DNA of 64,000 nt from Hyaloscypha bicolor E (lineage: Eukaryota; Ascomycota; Leotiomycetes; Helotiales; Hyaloscyphaceae), in assembly GCF_002865645.1 (NCBI RefSeq), contig NW_020194643.1, positions 1 to 64,000 on the forward strand, read 5' to 3'. The notes under the pieces were generated by a model that searched no databases, was not told where the DNA came from, and worked only from the letters and a program-made list of their open reading frames with translations. The position numbers and the translations under genes are program-made. Shown here piece after piece: positions 10,402-20,557 of the stretch (position 1 is the stretch's first letter; each line of letters begins with the position of its first letter).

Positions 10402-12906
10402 TCACCAATCATCCCTTTCTTTTCGAGCGTTATTTCTGGATGCATGTTTTCCCCAGGCTCTGATCACGTCTGCGATCTCTTCGTTTGATGCGTCATTGAA
10501 CTCTCTAGACCCCTGAGACAATCTTGCAAGTGATATGTGACCCTTGACAGACGATCCGAAACGCTTCTCCATCTCTTTATTGATCCCCTCATAGGTGTAG
10601 CCGCCAACGCCCTAAGCAGCTGTGTTTCGAGGTTAGGACATGAGGTGACCACTAAATGGGCAATGCCTACCAGCTATTGGTTTGAGAACGACCCCACCCA
10701 GTCCTATTGCAAGGCCCTTGCTGAAGCCAGCAAACCCTTCATGTCGGGCACCTTCAATCGGGTGCAGAAATAAGCCTGAGATGCCGTCATACAGACTGTA
10801 TCCAATTTCCTGTTCCGGTCAGATATCAATTTGGACCAGAAGACTAACTGCCTTACAGTGTAGTCGATAGTTTACCAGTTCGCAGTTTGAACTGCAGTTC
10901 GAACGAACTAGTTGGCTTTTCTTAGAACTATAAACGGACTAGTAGGAATATATACTTCGCTAGTTTAAACTGTAGTTTAGTGGTTTAGTGGGTCTAAACT
11001 ACAGTTTAAACTAATAGTTTCCTAACAGATTCCCAATAAACGGATTATTATATCGCTTATCCCGTTCCCTAGTAAATTAGCATAGAATTAGATAGCACTA
11101 GCAAAATAATATTAAAATTTTTCTTCTACTACCAAGCTAAATTACATACTTGAGGCTATTCGCACATTTCTTACTAGCTATAATTACCTACTATATCCTC
11201 TTAATTAAGGGGCCGTAGGGCTCTCAAGTGTCTAGCTAGCCAGTCAAGGCTCTCCTTTGGCCAAATGACCTCTAACCCTTTGATAAATAATAAATTAAGC
11301 CAAGAATTAGCTTCCTTTATACCGACCTCTCTAATAGTCTCTTTAGTACTTTATTTATTTAATAGTATCTAATTTTAAGATCTCCTAGACAAACCATTTC
11401 TTAAACTCTTCCGATTCTCTATACTAGTATCCGAACCTACGAAATTAAAAAGAAAGTATAAAGCTTGGGTTTTTAATTATATAGAAAGTATAAATAATAT
11501 ATAGAGGGTTTTCTATAATAGTAATAGAAAGGAGGTTTGGCTATATAAATATTATACTAAATCGGGTAAAAAGAAGAAGTATTTAATCTCTAGAAATATA
11601 AAGAATATTAGTAATTACTTGAAAAGCTCTTATTTAATATACGAAAATAACCTAATAGAAAAGTATATATAATAGTAATAGTAATTAATTCAAGATATTA
11701 TAGACTTAGCCTAATTAAACCCGAATAAGAAGAGAAAGCTTATAAAAGAGATATCTATCAAAAAGCTATCTAATAGTATTACTTTAGAGTCTTTATTTAT
11801 ATATTGAGTTATATTAAATAATTAAGTACTTAGCCTAGTAAAATATTCGGAGTTTTATATCTTTCTTACTTATTTAAATAGTAATATTAATATTTACTTA
11901 GCTAATTCGTATATTACTACTAGATTATAGGTTCTAAATTAATATAAAATCGAAAAGAAATATATTTGGCTTTAATTTTATTTTTCTTATTTAAAGATCT
12001 ATATTTTCTTAGATATCTAGATCTTACTAAATACTATATCTATTCTTGTAATTATAGCTTATTATATCTCTAAAAATAATAAACTAGAATTCTCTTTACT
12101 AGTACTAAAGGAAATTAAAGATTTATATAAAGAAAATAATATTATACTAATTATAGAAGCAGAACTTATTAAATAAAGTATTATTTTCAAGCTTGAATAT
12201 TTTTAAATAGATAATATATCAAATAATAATACTATAATTAAAGCTCTAGGCTAAAGTAAGTATTTTTTCTCTTAGTCTAAAATTAACTAGTTTACTAATT
12301 ATTTAGTAGTTTTATTTAAAAAGTATAAAATCAAATATAATATAAAGTATTACCAAGTCTAATACTAAGGCCATATATTTAATTTATTTATTAATTCCTT
12401 TTTATTTATTACTAATTCTAAGAATCTTAAAGATAATACCCTTAATATATAAGAAATAAGAGAGTAGCTAGACCTTATTAAGTAATAATATAAGAAAGAA
12501 CCCCTTAAAATACTTTATAACTTTATAGTATATCTTTAAGTTAGCCTATAGAAAATATAAAAATTCTTAAAGTTATCTAGGAAAGCATACTTTATATATA
12601 ATAATTTAACTAGATAGAATTCCTAAACTAAGGCTTTAAAGCTTATACTATTTTACTTCCTCTATTATATTATTAAAGCCTACTTTAAATAGTTTATTAA
12701 TAATAATTATTATCTAGATAAGCTTTTAGAAAATAATTAGGCCTTACTTTATTATATTCAAGTATTTCTGGAATTTATTTCTTAAATAACTAAAGCCTTG
12801 AAATCGAATTCGGCTATACTAGATAATATTTTACCTATTATAGACTTTATCTTAGATAAATATAAGAAGGGCAAGAAGTAATTCAAGAATTATTCTATAT
12901 TTAGTA

Positions 12907-13353
12907 TACGAAAAAATTAATCTAATTAATTAATTAATTCATGAATATTTATAAATAGCGTGAATAGAATTTAATTAATATAATACTTATATAATTTAAT
13001 TAGATTAGAATAATTAATTCTAATTATTCATGAATACCTTAATTAATATACACGTGACTATAGCACGTAATAGTCTAGCCTAATTAAGTAAGGTTCTTGC
13101 TCTAGTACTGCCTTAGTAAGCTTTTCTCTCTAGAAGCAAGGTAGTACTAGAGCTTGATTCTTACCTAATTAGGCTAGCCGGTCACGTGCTGCGGTCACGT
13201 GCTGCGGTCACGTGTACATTAATCAAGTTATTCATGAATATTCATGATTAGCTTAATTAATTCGTGAATAGAATATAATTAATGAGAAAATTTCATGAAT
13301 AGATTAGATTAATAGCCATTAATCTAATCTAATCTATTTATTTCTCACACTGC
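12907..13353. mobile_element. Palindromic MITE-like insertion inside the hAT element
   Basis: A 447-bp insertion bounded by direct repeats CTATATTTAGTA at 12895-12906 and 13354-13365. Its centre is a near-perfect inverted repeat: TAGCCTAATTA...GCTCTAGTACT around 13077-13120 faces its complement around 13135-13180. The outer parts contain repeated TTCATGAATA and AATCTAATC motifs in opposite orientations, and imperfect TIRs with transition differences. The 10-12 bp duplication suggests a Mutator-like origin. Three CACGTG cores spaced 13 bp apart lie at about 13186-13217. No coding sequence. Confidence 0.65.
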
Positions 13354-13579
13354 CTATATTTAGTAAGATATTTAATTCCGGTTAGAGTAAGCTTAATAAA
13401 TATTACTAAAAGATAGAGGAAACTATAGTTTATATAGCTACTTTAGTTCTTAATTCTTAATATAAATAGATATATATTAATAAGAATTAGGCGAAGAAGT
13501 AGTGGATTACTAGGGCTCAGAAGATAATATAAGAGCTTTAGGAAGCATATAAACCACGTAATATGGATATTATGTCTAT

Positions 13580-13882
13580 TGTGGGAGGGAAACTGCGACA
13601 AGACAAAAACCCACATAAAGTACACCAGAGCGCAAAACGTGACTTGATAGCAAAACAACAAATCAAAAGCGTAAACAGTAAAGCATAAATAGTGTGCAGT
13701 ATGCAAAAGCTCAATTGATTGAATACTCATGAAGGATTCTTCTCTAAGTCTACAGAAAAACCAGCTTTCTTATGTGATTTCCGCAAGTCACGTGCAAAAG
13801 GCCGCGGCCTTTGCCATGTGACCTAAACCTCAAAACCGCCAAAACAACATGATTTTCGACGAGTACGGCCTGCCGTACCACA
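13580..13882. repeat. Solo LTR, 303 bp, inside the hAT element
   Basis: Starts TGTGGGAGGG and ends TACCACA, flanked by CTAT at 13576-13579 and 13883-13886. An equally long copy lies at 62587-62889, next to coding remains of an LTR element, which identifies this as an LTR. This copy keeps many more C/G bases than the distal one and more than the surrounding hAT sequence, so it arrived after most of the hAT sequence had been mutated, or was little affected. There is no internal retrotransposon sequence, so it is a solo LTR left by recombination. Confidence 0.85.
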
Positions 13883-16800
13883 CTATTTAGCCTGAACTAA
13901 AGACTACTAATGAGTTCCTATTATTTCTAGATAAATAGAGTAGTAATATGGAAGGTTTAGAGAACGAATATACTTACTATTATACCTAGCTAGTTATTAA
14001 AATTAAGTACTTTAATATACGTAATTAGTAGCTTTAATTAACTCAATAGTAGTTATATTCTTACTTGAGTAAGCTAGCTCTTGATATTCTATTAATTCCT
14101 GTAATATTAGCTAAACCGGAGCAAATCTTCTCTGCTACTAAGCTTATTTTAATAGACCGTCGAAATAAGCTTAGTCTAAAGATAATTGAGGCTCTAGCTT
14201 GCTTGAAATCGTGGTATAAATTAAAGAAGTTTATACTAGATAATGATTTGTTTATTGGTCCTAAGATTAAAGATCAAGAATAGGGTAGTGGAAGCAGTAG
14301 AAGCAGTGGAAGTAGTAGAAGCAGTTTCTTGGTGTTTTATACTCATGTGATTTTTACGTACTCTAAACTATAGTTTAAACTGCAGTTTTCTAGTCTAAAC
14401 GAACTAGTTCTAATATAGCTTCAAACGAACTAGTTCTCTTTTGATTAAACTGTGAACGGACTAGTAAAGCTTCAAAACTGCAGTTTTCCAACTAGTTGAA
14501 ACTATCGACTACACTGCTGCCTTACCTTCCTCATGGCCCCAAATCCGCTGACGACCCCGGTTATTCTTTCCGGTGGCCGAACAGACTCATCACCGTATAA
14601 TGCCGGCATATTGTGGAAGCCTCGCGCTGCCATCAGCATGACCTCGAACGGAGACCGGAAGCCGGCAAGGAGAATCCGACCAACTCCTTTTGAAGTACCC
14701 ACGACGGTGCCTTGAGCCATATTCAATGACCCTCGGGTGATGCTTCCATCGACAGGACGTGCCTTGTTGGCTCGGCTGACTGCAATTGGAACGTTGCCTA
14801 AGCTTTTCGTCATATTGCCGACCATTCCTAGGCACGAAGAAACGACTCCTGTGATGGGGTCCCAAGGACCGCTTTCGAGATCGTACTCCATATGTCGAAG
14901 CCTGAGTCTTCATTAGAAAATGGCCTAGAATGAACAGCGGAGAGGAATACCCACAACTTCAGGTCTTGCAAGCGCAAAAGGCGGGCGTGAAGAAGAACCG
15001 TTGCTGCGAATGCGCTCAAGCATATTCCTTTCTTCCTGACCTTCCAAACCGCTACCAGATGTGGCGCCATCGAACATTTCAGGCACTGCGCCTCCGAATT
15101 CCGATGCAGGCTGGCACAACCAGCGTCCGTTCCCTTTTCGCTCACTATCAGCTCACATAATGCCTCCACTCGATCGAGGACAGCGGGTTGCAACACCTCG
15201 ATGATAGCAGCAGCAAGGAGTTTCACAGTGAGCTGTTTTGCAAGAATGGGTTTTGCGCCTGCACCAGCTTTCTGAGCCATAGCTCCCCAGAAGAACTGAT
15301 CACCAAAGAATGGCACGATGACACTCGGTTTCCCAGCCGCCATCGCTGCTGCTGTTGTTCTTGCTCCGCCGTGGTGGACGACGGCAGAGACGCGACGGAA
15401 GAGCCAGTCGTGTGGTACGTCTCCAACAAGGAAGACATTACTTGGAAGTTGTTGCGAGCCGAGACCGCCCCAGCCTTTGGATACCAATGCTCTCACGCCG
15501 ATCAGTTCTATGGCGTCGAACATCGTCTTCGTCAAGGTTTCTGGATCGCCAATGACAATGGAGCAAAACCCTACATATATGGGCACTGACCCAGCTAGAA
15601 GGAACGCAGCGAGAGACGGGTCAGGGGCGTACTCTGTTGCTTGATTGAGGAAGTAGAACCCTGCTACAGAGATATGAGAACCCCAGTCTTGCGGCTTTGG
15701 GATCAAGGCTGGAGACCTTGTGACACGAATTTAGCTTAAGTTGACGGCAATTCCGGTCTTGGGCATTCTCACCAACAATATGTATGGGGAATTTTCAGTC
15801 GGCTCAACATCCTAGGCCCAAAAGACAACCTGATCGGTTCCAGGCCAAGAACCTTTTCTCGAAATCTGTTTTGAAGGAGCCAAGGCCTTGCCAGAGTAGT
15901 GTTTCAACCAGGGCGTAGGATACATAATTGACCACGCCAAGATCCCCATTCGAGGGCTTGATATTGGCGAGCGGGTGAGGGAAGTCTTGGGTTGCTGACC
16001 ATGGCATCCTAGAGTTGAACTCCAATTAGACCGATTGAATCAATCACAGCAGCTTAAACAGAGAAAACCCGAGCAAAGCATAAGGGCAGGATATGCCCAA
16101 CTAGGGAGGACACCCAGCACAACAATTCAAACTTACGTGAACATCAAATGCACGGGGACACCCAACTTTTGCCCGCCATGTACGTGCGCGAAGCTAGGCG
16201 GATTCGCAACAATCACATCCGCCACAAACGATGCCTCCTGAGCAGTCCCCCTCTTCCCCTTTCCCCCGTGCTCCAGTCACACATCCCATCACCCTCCTCA
16301 ATACAAGCCCTCCAACAACCCTCCATTATACAGGCTACCATCTTCCGATGTTTAGCCACATCCCCTCCTCTTAGGATATCCAGACTCGGCAGTAGCCCGG
16401 AACTACGGACCATGAACGCCATGAGTTCCTGTGGGTCGCCGCCTATGCTGAAAAATTCTAGATTGTTTGTTTCGGCGAGTGATTTGAAAATGGGGTGGGT
16501 GGCGATACGCACGCGGTGTTTGTAGGTGGTTTTCAGAACTAGGCCGAGGGCTATGAAAGGTTGGACGTCGCCGCGAGAGCCAACGACGTGCATGACGATG
16601 TTGAGGCGAGAAGGCTGCAGATGCCGTGCTAGCGCTTGAGTTTTGAGCATGGAGTCATCGTCTGATCGTCTTACGTATGCTGGTGGTGCGGGTTTCGAGC
16701 TCTCAGTTCCGACGTCATTGATCTGCTCTTGGATCTGGGTTTTGAGGGAAGAGGAGAAAATACTGAATCGCCTCTCGAGATCGATGGCTATGCGTCCGTC

Positions 16801-16975
16801 CCCTAGAGAGGAAGAGGATGATTAGCCTTTAAAACTCGTTGAGACAATTAGTTCGGGGCAGAACAAAGTCCATACCAGTCACGCGTGCTTGAACTCCCAC
16901 CTCAGGTCGCTCGATACTCACACCTGCAACATTCTCCGTATAGTCTGGCGGCGGAGCTTTGTGATTCCCCCTCAT

Positions 16976-17805
16976 TGTAGATTCTCAGAGGCAAGTAAGT
17001 CTGTTCGTCAGTTGGAAAACGCGAACCGGCCGAGGAATCGTTTTGTACTCCTTCGAATGGTAAGTGATAAATCACCAAGATCCTAGGAATAGATAAAACG
17101 ACGCCTGGAAGGGGGCCTGCCGATCTTAGCTGCTTCGAGGCGTTGATGTAAACGAACTCGCGTTGGACAAGAAATGCCCCATTTAAGTCAGACAAATCCC
17201 CTCCAAATGTCCTCGTATCCTTGTACATTCAGTGTCTAACCCCTTAGAAACCCGAAATTCTTGGATTTCAAAGTCCTGCGCCCTTCCAAGTTCAGATAAT
17301 CGTCCAACCTTGACTGGGGGAATTGACAATTAGTCCCGCTGTTTTGTGTCCATCGCGAGACGAAAAAAAGGGGTTTGCAGGCGAGCTGAGAATCCTCGCC
17401 ACTGATTGGCTGTGTCGTCAATTTCGGGTACTAGCACGGCCGGCAAAGTCAACATTGAAAGTTCTGATCGCGCGGCAGGTGGCACTGAAGTTTCCGAAAA
17501 TTGATTCTCTTCCTGCAAGTGCTTGCGGGGACGCGCAATATTGTGGGAGCTGTGATGCTGTTAGAGTCTAGGCCGCGCTGTAATCTTTCCACGACCAAGC
17601 GATAGACGACAACCCCAATGAGAGGGCGTGACTCCTTGGGGGTTTGAACACCGTCTGGCCTAGGGATGAAACACAAAATCGACCGAGGGCCAAAGTTGTC
17701 ACGAACATTGTAACACAAAAGAAGGCATGTCTTGTCTCAAGGCAAAACAACGCCTCAACTTGCAAATAATTCGGACGTCGCTGCTCGATTCGGATTTCAA
17801 CCGCA
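16976..17805. promoter_or_regulatory. Shared upstream region of two divergent genes
   Basis: This 830-bp stretch separates the start of the glucosyltransferase gene (minus, 16975) from the start of the secreted-protein gene (plus, 17806), so it must hold both promoters. Base composition is ordinary and there is no RIP signature. Small open frames on both strands show no family resemblance. I see no TATA box or operator that I would defend. Confidence 0.45.
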
Positions 17806-18613
17806 ATGCTTTGTCTCGTCCTGCTCCTGGCAACTCCATTCTTATCTTTTGCTCATCCAACTCAAGTCATCATGCATTCTACCGCCCGTGAAAAGCCGTC
17901 TTTCCCTGCCTCGTACGAGCTCTTTTCGCCAGCATTTAAACAGCCTGATCCGCCGCTTGTGAAAGCCGAATTCAAATGCAACTGGCAGCAGCATGCTTGG
18001 TAGGCTCTCCGACAATCACAGTCGCAATCAGTGACCTGATGCTTGCTGCTAATAACTGTTCATCCTAGGTCCTCCTCCTTCTCACACATCTCGTCGGGCT
18101 ACCTCTACCACTCCACCACGCACTCCAAGGTCCGCGCCGACGCAACCTACGACTCGTTCATTGAATCTTCTTTGTTCGACTACACAAACACCAATGGTGG
18201 TAACCTCGTCTGGAATACCCTCTACACAATCGAGCCTTCCGTCTCTGCTGCACCGAAGATCTGGACTGGTTTCGTGAAGCCCGCTTGGGCCCTATTTGGG
18301 GAAGATACTCTGGCGAAGAGCAATGCTGTCTTTGCGGGTGTAGTGGAGGACAAATGGCTAGGTGAGGTCGCAAGTGTGAGTTCTGAGCGCTGAGAATTTC
18401 TCGTCTCTAGTGGCGGCAATACTAATTCCGTGGCAGTGGAAGATTGTGTATGAGAACTCCGGCTCGGTAACGCTGTATCTTGATTCGAGCTGCACGGTTG
18501 CGGGATATGATTTCTACGACGTGACAACGAGGGCGGGGATCGCGAATCGTTTCTTTAATATTGAGATTGGGCAGATCGATGCGAGAGTGTTCGACTTTCC
18601 CAAGAAAGAGTAG
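17806..18613 (+). CDS. Small secreted protein of unknown function, 225 residues
   Basis: Three exons by splice signals: 17806-17999, 18069-18375 and 18437-18613 (678 nt including stop, frame-consistent). Introns begin GTAGGC and GTGAGT; the second contains a textbook ATACTAAT branch site. The N-terminus MLCLVLLLATPFLSFAHP is a classical signal peptide, so the protein should enter the secretory pathway. There is no later membrane segment. The mature chain has two conspicuous cysteines (FKCNWQQHAW and SSCTVAGYDF), which could form one disulfide. It is rich in aromatic residues and ends RVFDFPKKE. I do not recognise a family; an extracellular or cell-wall role, or an effector role, are possibilities only. 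Its stop lies 25 bp from the stop of the convergent transcription factor. The frame is intact. Confidence 0.85.
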
Positions 18614-18638
18614 CGGAAGACAGCGAATCTTGTCCGGA

Positions 18639-20546
18639 TTATTCAGGATCAACTATTTCCACACTCACTGCGGTGGAATCTTTCCATGCCAAGGTAGTAC
18701 TGTTAATCCTCCATCTCTTGAGAGGGTCAGAACTGTCGGAAATTTCTCCTTGTGTTTCCATAGTCCTTCTGTTGTATCTGAGCCAGACAATTCCCCGGTC
18801 TTTATCGACGTTCAACGAGAGGCAATGGATTCTGTTTGTTTCTGGCACCCCAAAACTTGGAGAATCAGCTGATACATTGCGAGAATCTGGCTCGAGGTGC
18901 TCCTCGACATCGATGACAAATTCGGCGATTCTGGCCAACATATCCGCGTCCCAGATGCCTTCACTGTCAGCGTTTCGCAGCAATGCCAGAGCGGACTGGC
19001 GCAAAGGTTTGTAGCGGCATTCCAATGCCGTATAGTAGAGTGGATAACAGAGGGTTGAATGGACTTTGAAATGGTTCTTCCTGGGTTTGAGTCTCGGCAT
19101 ATTGTAAGGAAGATTGCCGTTGGGGTCTCTTGGCAGTTGCGACGGTGACGCATGAGTGGTGTATTTTAGGTGCACCTTAACTTGCTCCATAATTTTCTTG
19201 AACGATGAAAGTTGCTCATCGTAACAGCACTCATCGGTAGTATAGGAAACAGCTAAGTTAATCCGCGTTGTATAGTATGCCAGCAATAGCAATGCGCAAC
19301 CGGCCAAAGCCTCTGGCGTTTTCACTGTCCCCTTCTGCAGGAAACCCTGAAATGCGCTCTTCCAGCGAGAAAGAATGTACATGAAATGCCGACGTTTTGT
19401 AGCGGCTTTCGGTAAATCATAATCCCGGTATGTACTGCCATGAAAGACGGTGTAAATGTCAAACCCTCGGTCTGGATGCGGACTCCATGCTGGAAAGCAT
19501 TTTTCAGCACCTTCTAGAGGCGTGACGAAGTTCATGATGTTCGCGAGCTGCGCATACAGACTGTCGCGGGCACCCAATAATGTCTCGAACGTAGCAGGAA
19601 TGTCCTCCCGTGTCTGAAACCAAAGTGAGGCTCGGTCTGGCTCCCATGGAGTTCGAGAGCCCATGTATTGGACAGATTGGATGTCGAGTCGTAAGAAGGC
19701 ATTAGTGAGCTTTTCAAGTGTGGTGTCCATCTCAGATGTGACCTTGTTCTCCTTGAGGTGGAAGAGAGCTTGGCCGGGTGGCGGTCCACAGCTGTAAATT
19801 TTGAGAGCGCCGTCAAGATGGGTCACAGCGGCTATATCGTCTCCCCGGAGGATTTCCATGAAAATAAAGATTAGGCATGTGATCATGATCTCCTCAAGCT
19901 TTTCCGGAGCCTGGGACGATTCTGCGACGCAATGCCGCAGAATCCGAATTGCATTCGCGTAACACAGCGAAGAGAGGACCCCGAGTCTCTTGTCATTTGG
20001 ACTTGATGCGAGCCTCCCATCATTTGCCACTCGCTGCTCATATACAGCGCCAAAGGCAATGGCTGCATGCTGTACGGCCGGAGAAGAGGAAGCTCTTAGG
20101 ATGCCCCTTTGCCAAAACTCGGAGTCCATGGTTTCCGTAAGAACTGGTACGCAATCGTGGAGGAAGCTGTGGAAGAAGCGGTTGCTCTGTTCATTTGCAG
20201 AAAGCCCTAAGGTAGGAGCCAAGGCTACCTGAGAATCGCTCCATGGACTCATCATGCTGGTAATTAACCGGGCAAGTCCCGGGGACGACGTAGTCTGTTG
20301 ATGGCTTAGAGCCTTGGCGCATTCATATCCATCGCATTTGCGTCCAGTTGATGTGCAATTCAAGCAGAAGGGCCTTCGCTCATCACACTTCACATGTCGA
20401 GCTCTATAGCACTTGTCAGCCCCCGAACATAGCTCCCCGCTCGTATAAAGGGTCAAATAGGTGACCTACCGACATGTTGGACACCCGGTTTTGCCTCGTT
20501 GGCTACCCTTTCGCGTCCGCTTCGTGGTTGGATTGTTTTTTGCCAT
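18639..20546 (-). CDS. Zn2Cys6 fungal transcription factor, 613 residues
   Basis: Two exons, 20546-20470 and 20403-18639, joined across a 66-nt intron (GTAGGT...TATAG). The join restores the zinc cluster: CPTCR from exon 1 and ARHVKCDERRPFCLNC from exon 2, giving C-x2-C-x6-C-x5-C-x2-C-x6-C with KCDGYE as the last element. A basic stretch (KRTRKGSQRGK) precedes it. The rest is a long helical region with the usual fungal regulator middle-domain features (FFHSFLHDCVPVL; QHAAIAFGAVYEQR). The role would be nuclear DNA binding; the target is unknown. The start codon is only 11 bp from a transposon inserted upstream, so its original promoter is 3.5 kb away. The coding frame is intact. Neighbours (secreted protein, glucosyltransferase) do not by themselves reveal the pathway. 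Confidence 0.9.
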
Positions 20547-20557
20547 ACCTATTGCTA

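Larger units (their letters stand above)
11430..14286 (+). pseudogene. hAT transposase remnant (BED finger and dimerisation domain)
   Basis: Reading through stops on the plus strand, an N-terminal BED-type zinc finger is visible near 11530-11640: EVWLYKYYTKSGKKKKYLIS, then SNYLKSSYL. TGT->TAT and CAT->TAT changes have replaced the cysteines and histidines by tyrosines, as RIP would. The C-terminal hAT dimerisation domain is nearly intact at 14065-14283: LSKLALDILLIPVILAKPEQ, then IFSATKLILIDRRNKLSL and IIEALACLKSW. The middle is interrupted by a MITE and a solo LTR. No functional protein can be made. Confidence 0.85.
10856..14516 (+). mobile_element. hAT DNA transposon with perfect 18-bp TIRs and 8-bp target duplication
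   Basis: The termini CAGTGTAGTCGATAGTTT (10856-10873) and its exact inverse complement (14499-14516) are flanked by the 8-bp duplication CTGCCTTA at 10848-10855 and 14517-14524. An 8-bp duplication, CAGTG-like ends and a hAT dimerisation domain inside fix the superfamily. Both ends carry clustered copies of AAACTGCAGTTT-like palindromes and of GAACGAACTAGTT, plausible transposase-binding subterminal repeats. The interior is AT-rich and RIP-mutated. It contains two younger insertions (12907-13353 and 13580-13882); without them the element is about 2.9 kb, a normal autonomous hAT size. It lies inside an intron of the sterol glucosyltransferase gene, whose coding direction is opposite to the transposase. 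Confidence 0.95.
10402..16975 (-). pseudogene. Sterol 3-beta-glucosyltransferase-like protein (GT28/Atg26-like), interrupted and decayed
   Basis: The ancestral enzyme would transfer glucose from UDP-glucose to a sterol. Seven exons can be followed on the minus strand: 16975-16876, 16802-16137, 16008-15773, 15716-14955, 14901-14526, 10809-10671 and 10619-10402, totalling 2,497 nt. The start reads MRGNHKAPPPDYTENVAG. Exon 2 carries the family hallmark VMHVVGSRGDVQPFIALG; exon 4 the donor-binding segment VVHHGGARTTAAAMAAGKP. Exons 5-6 carry the fungal C-terminal extension (EYDLESGPWDPITG; GLFLHPIEGARHEGFAGF). Lesions: one base missing in a G-run near 16240-16275, one base missing near 15870-15885, and an in-frame TAG at 10614-10612. 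Adding two bases gives 2,499 nt, exactly 833 codons, which supports the model. Intron 5 (14525-10810) contains a hAT transposon. The donor of that intron is still GTAAGG. Either a pseudogene, or (if the indels are assembly errors) a gene with a 3.7-kb intron. Confidence 0.85.

Noticed and set aside
13443..13730. 95-codon minus-strand open frame within the hAT element.
   Set aside because: It spans the border of the solo LTR and hAT sequence, so it is an accidental frame.
8459..20546. A secondary-metabolite cluster made of the ABC transporter, glucosyltransferase and Zn2Cys6 regulator.
   Set aside because: No backbone enzyme (PKS, NRPS, terpene cyclase) or oxidoreductase is present; the transporter and glucosyltransferase are pseudogenes.
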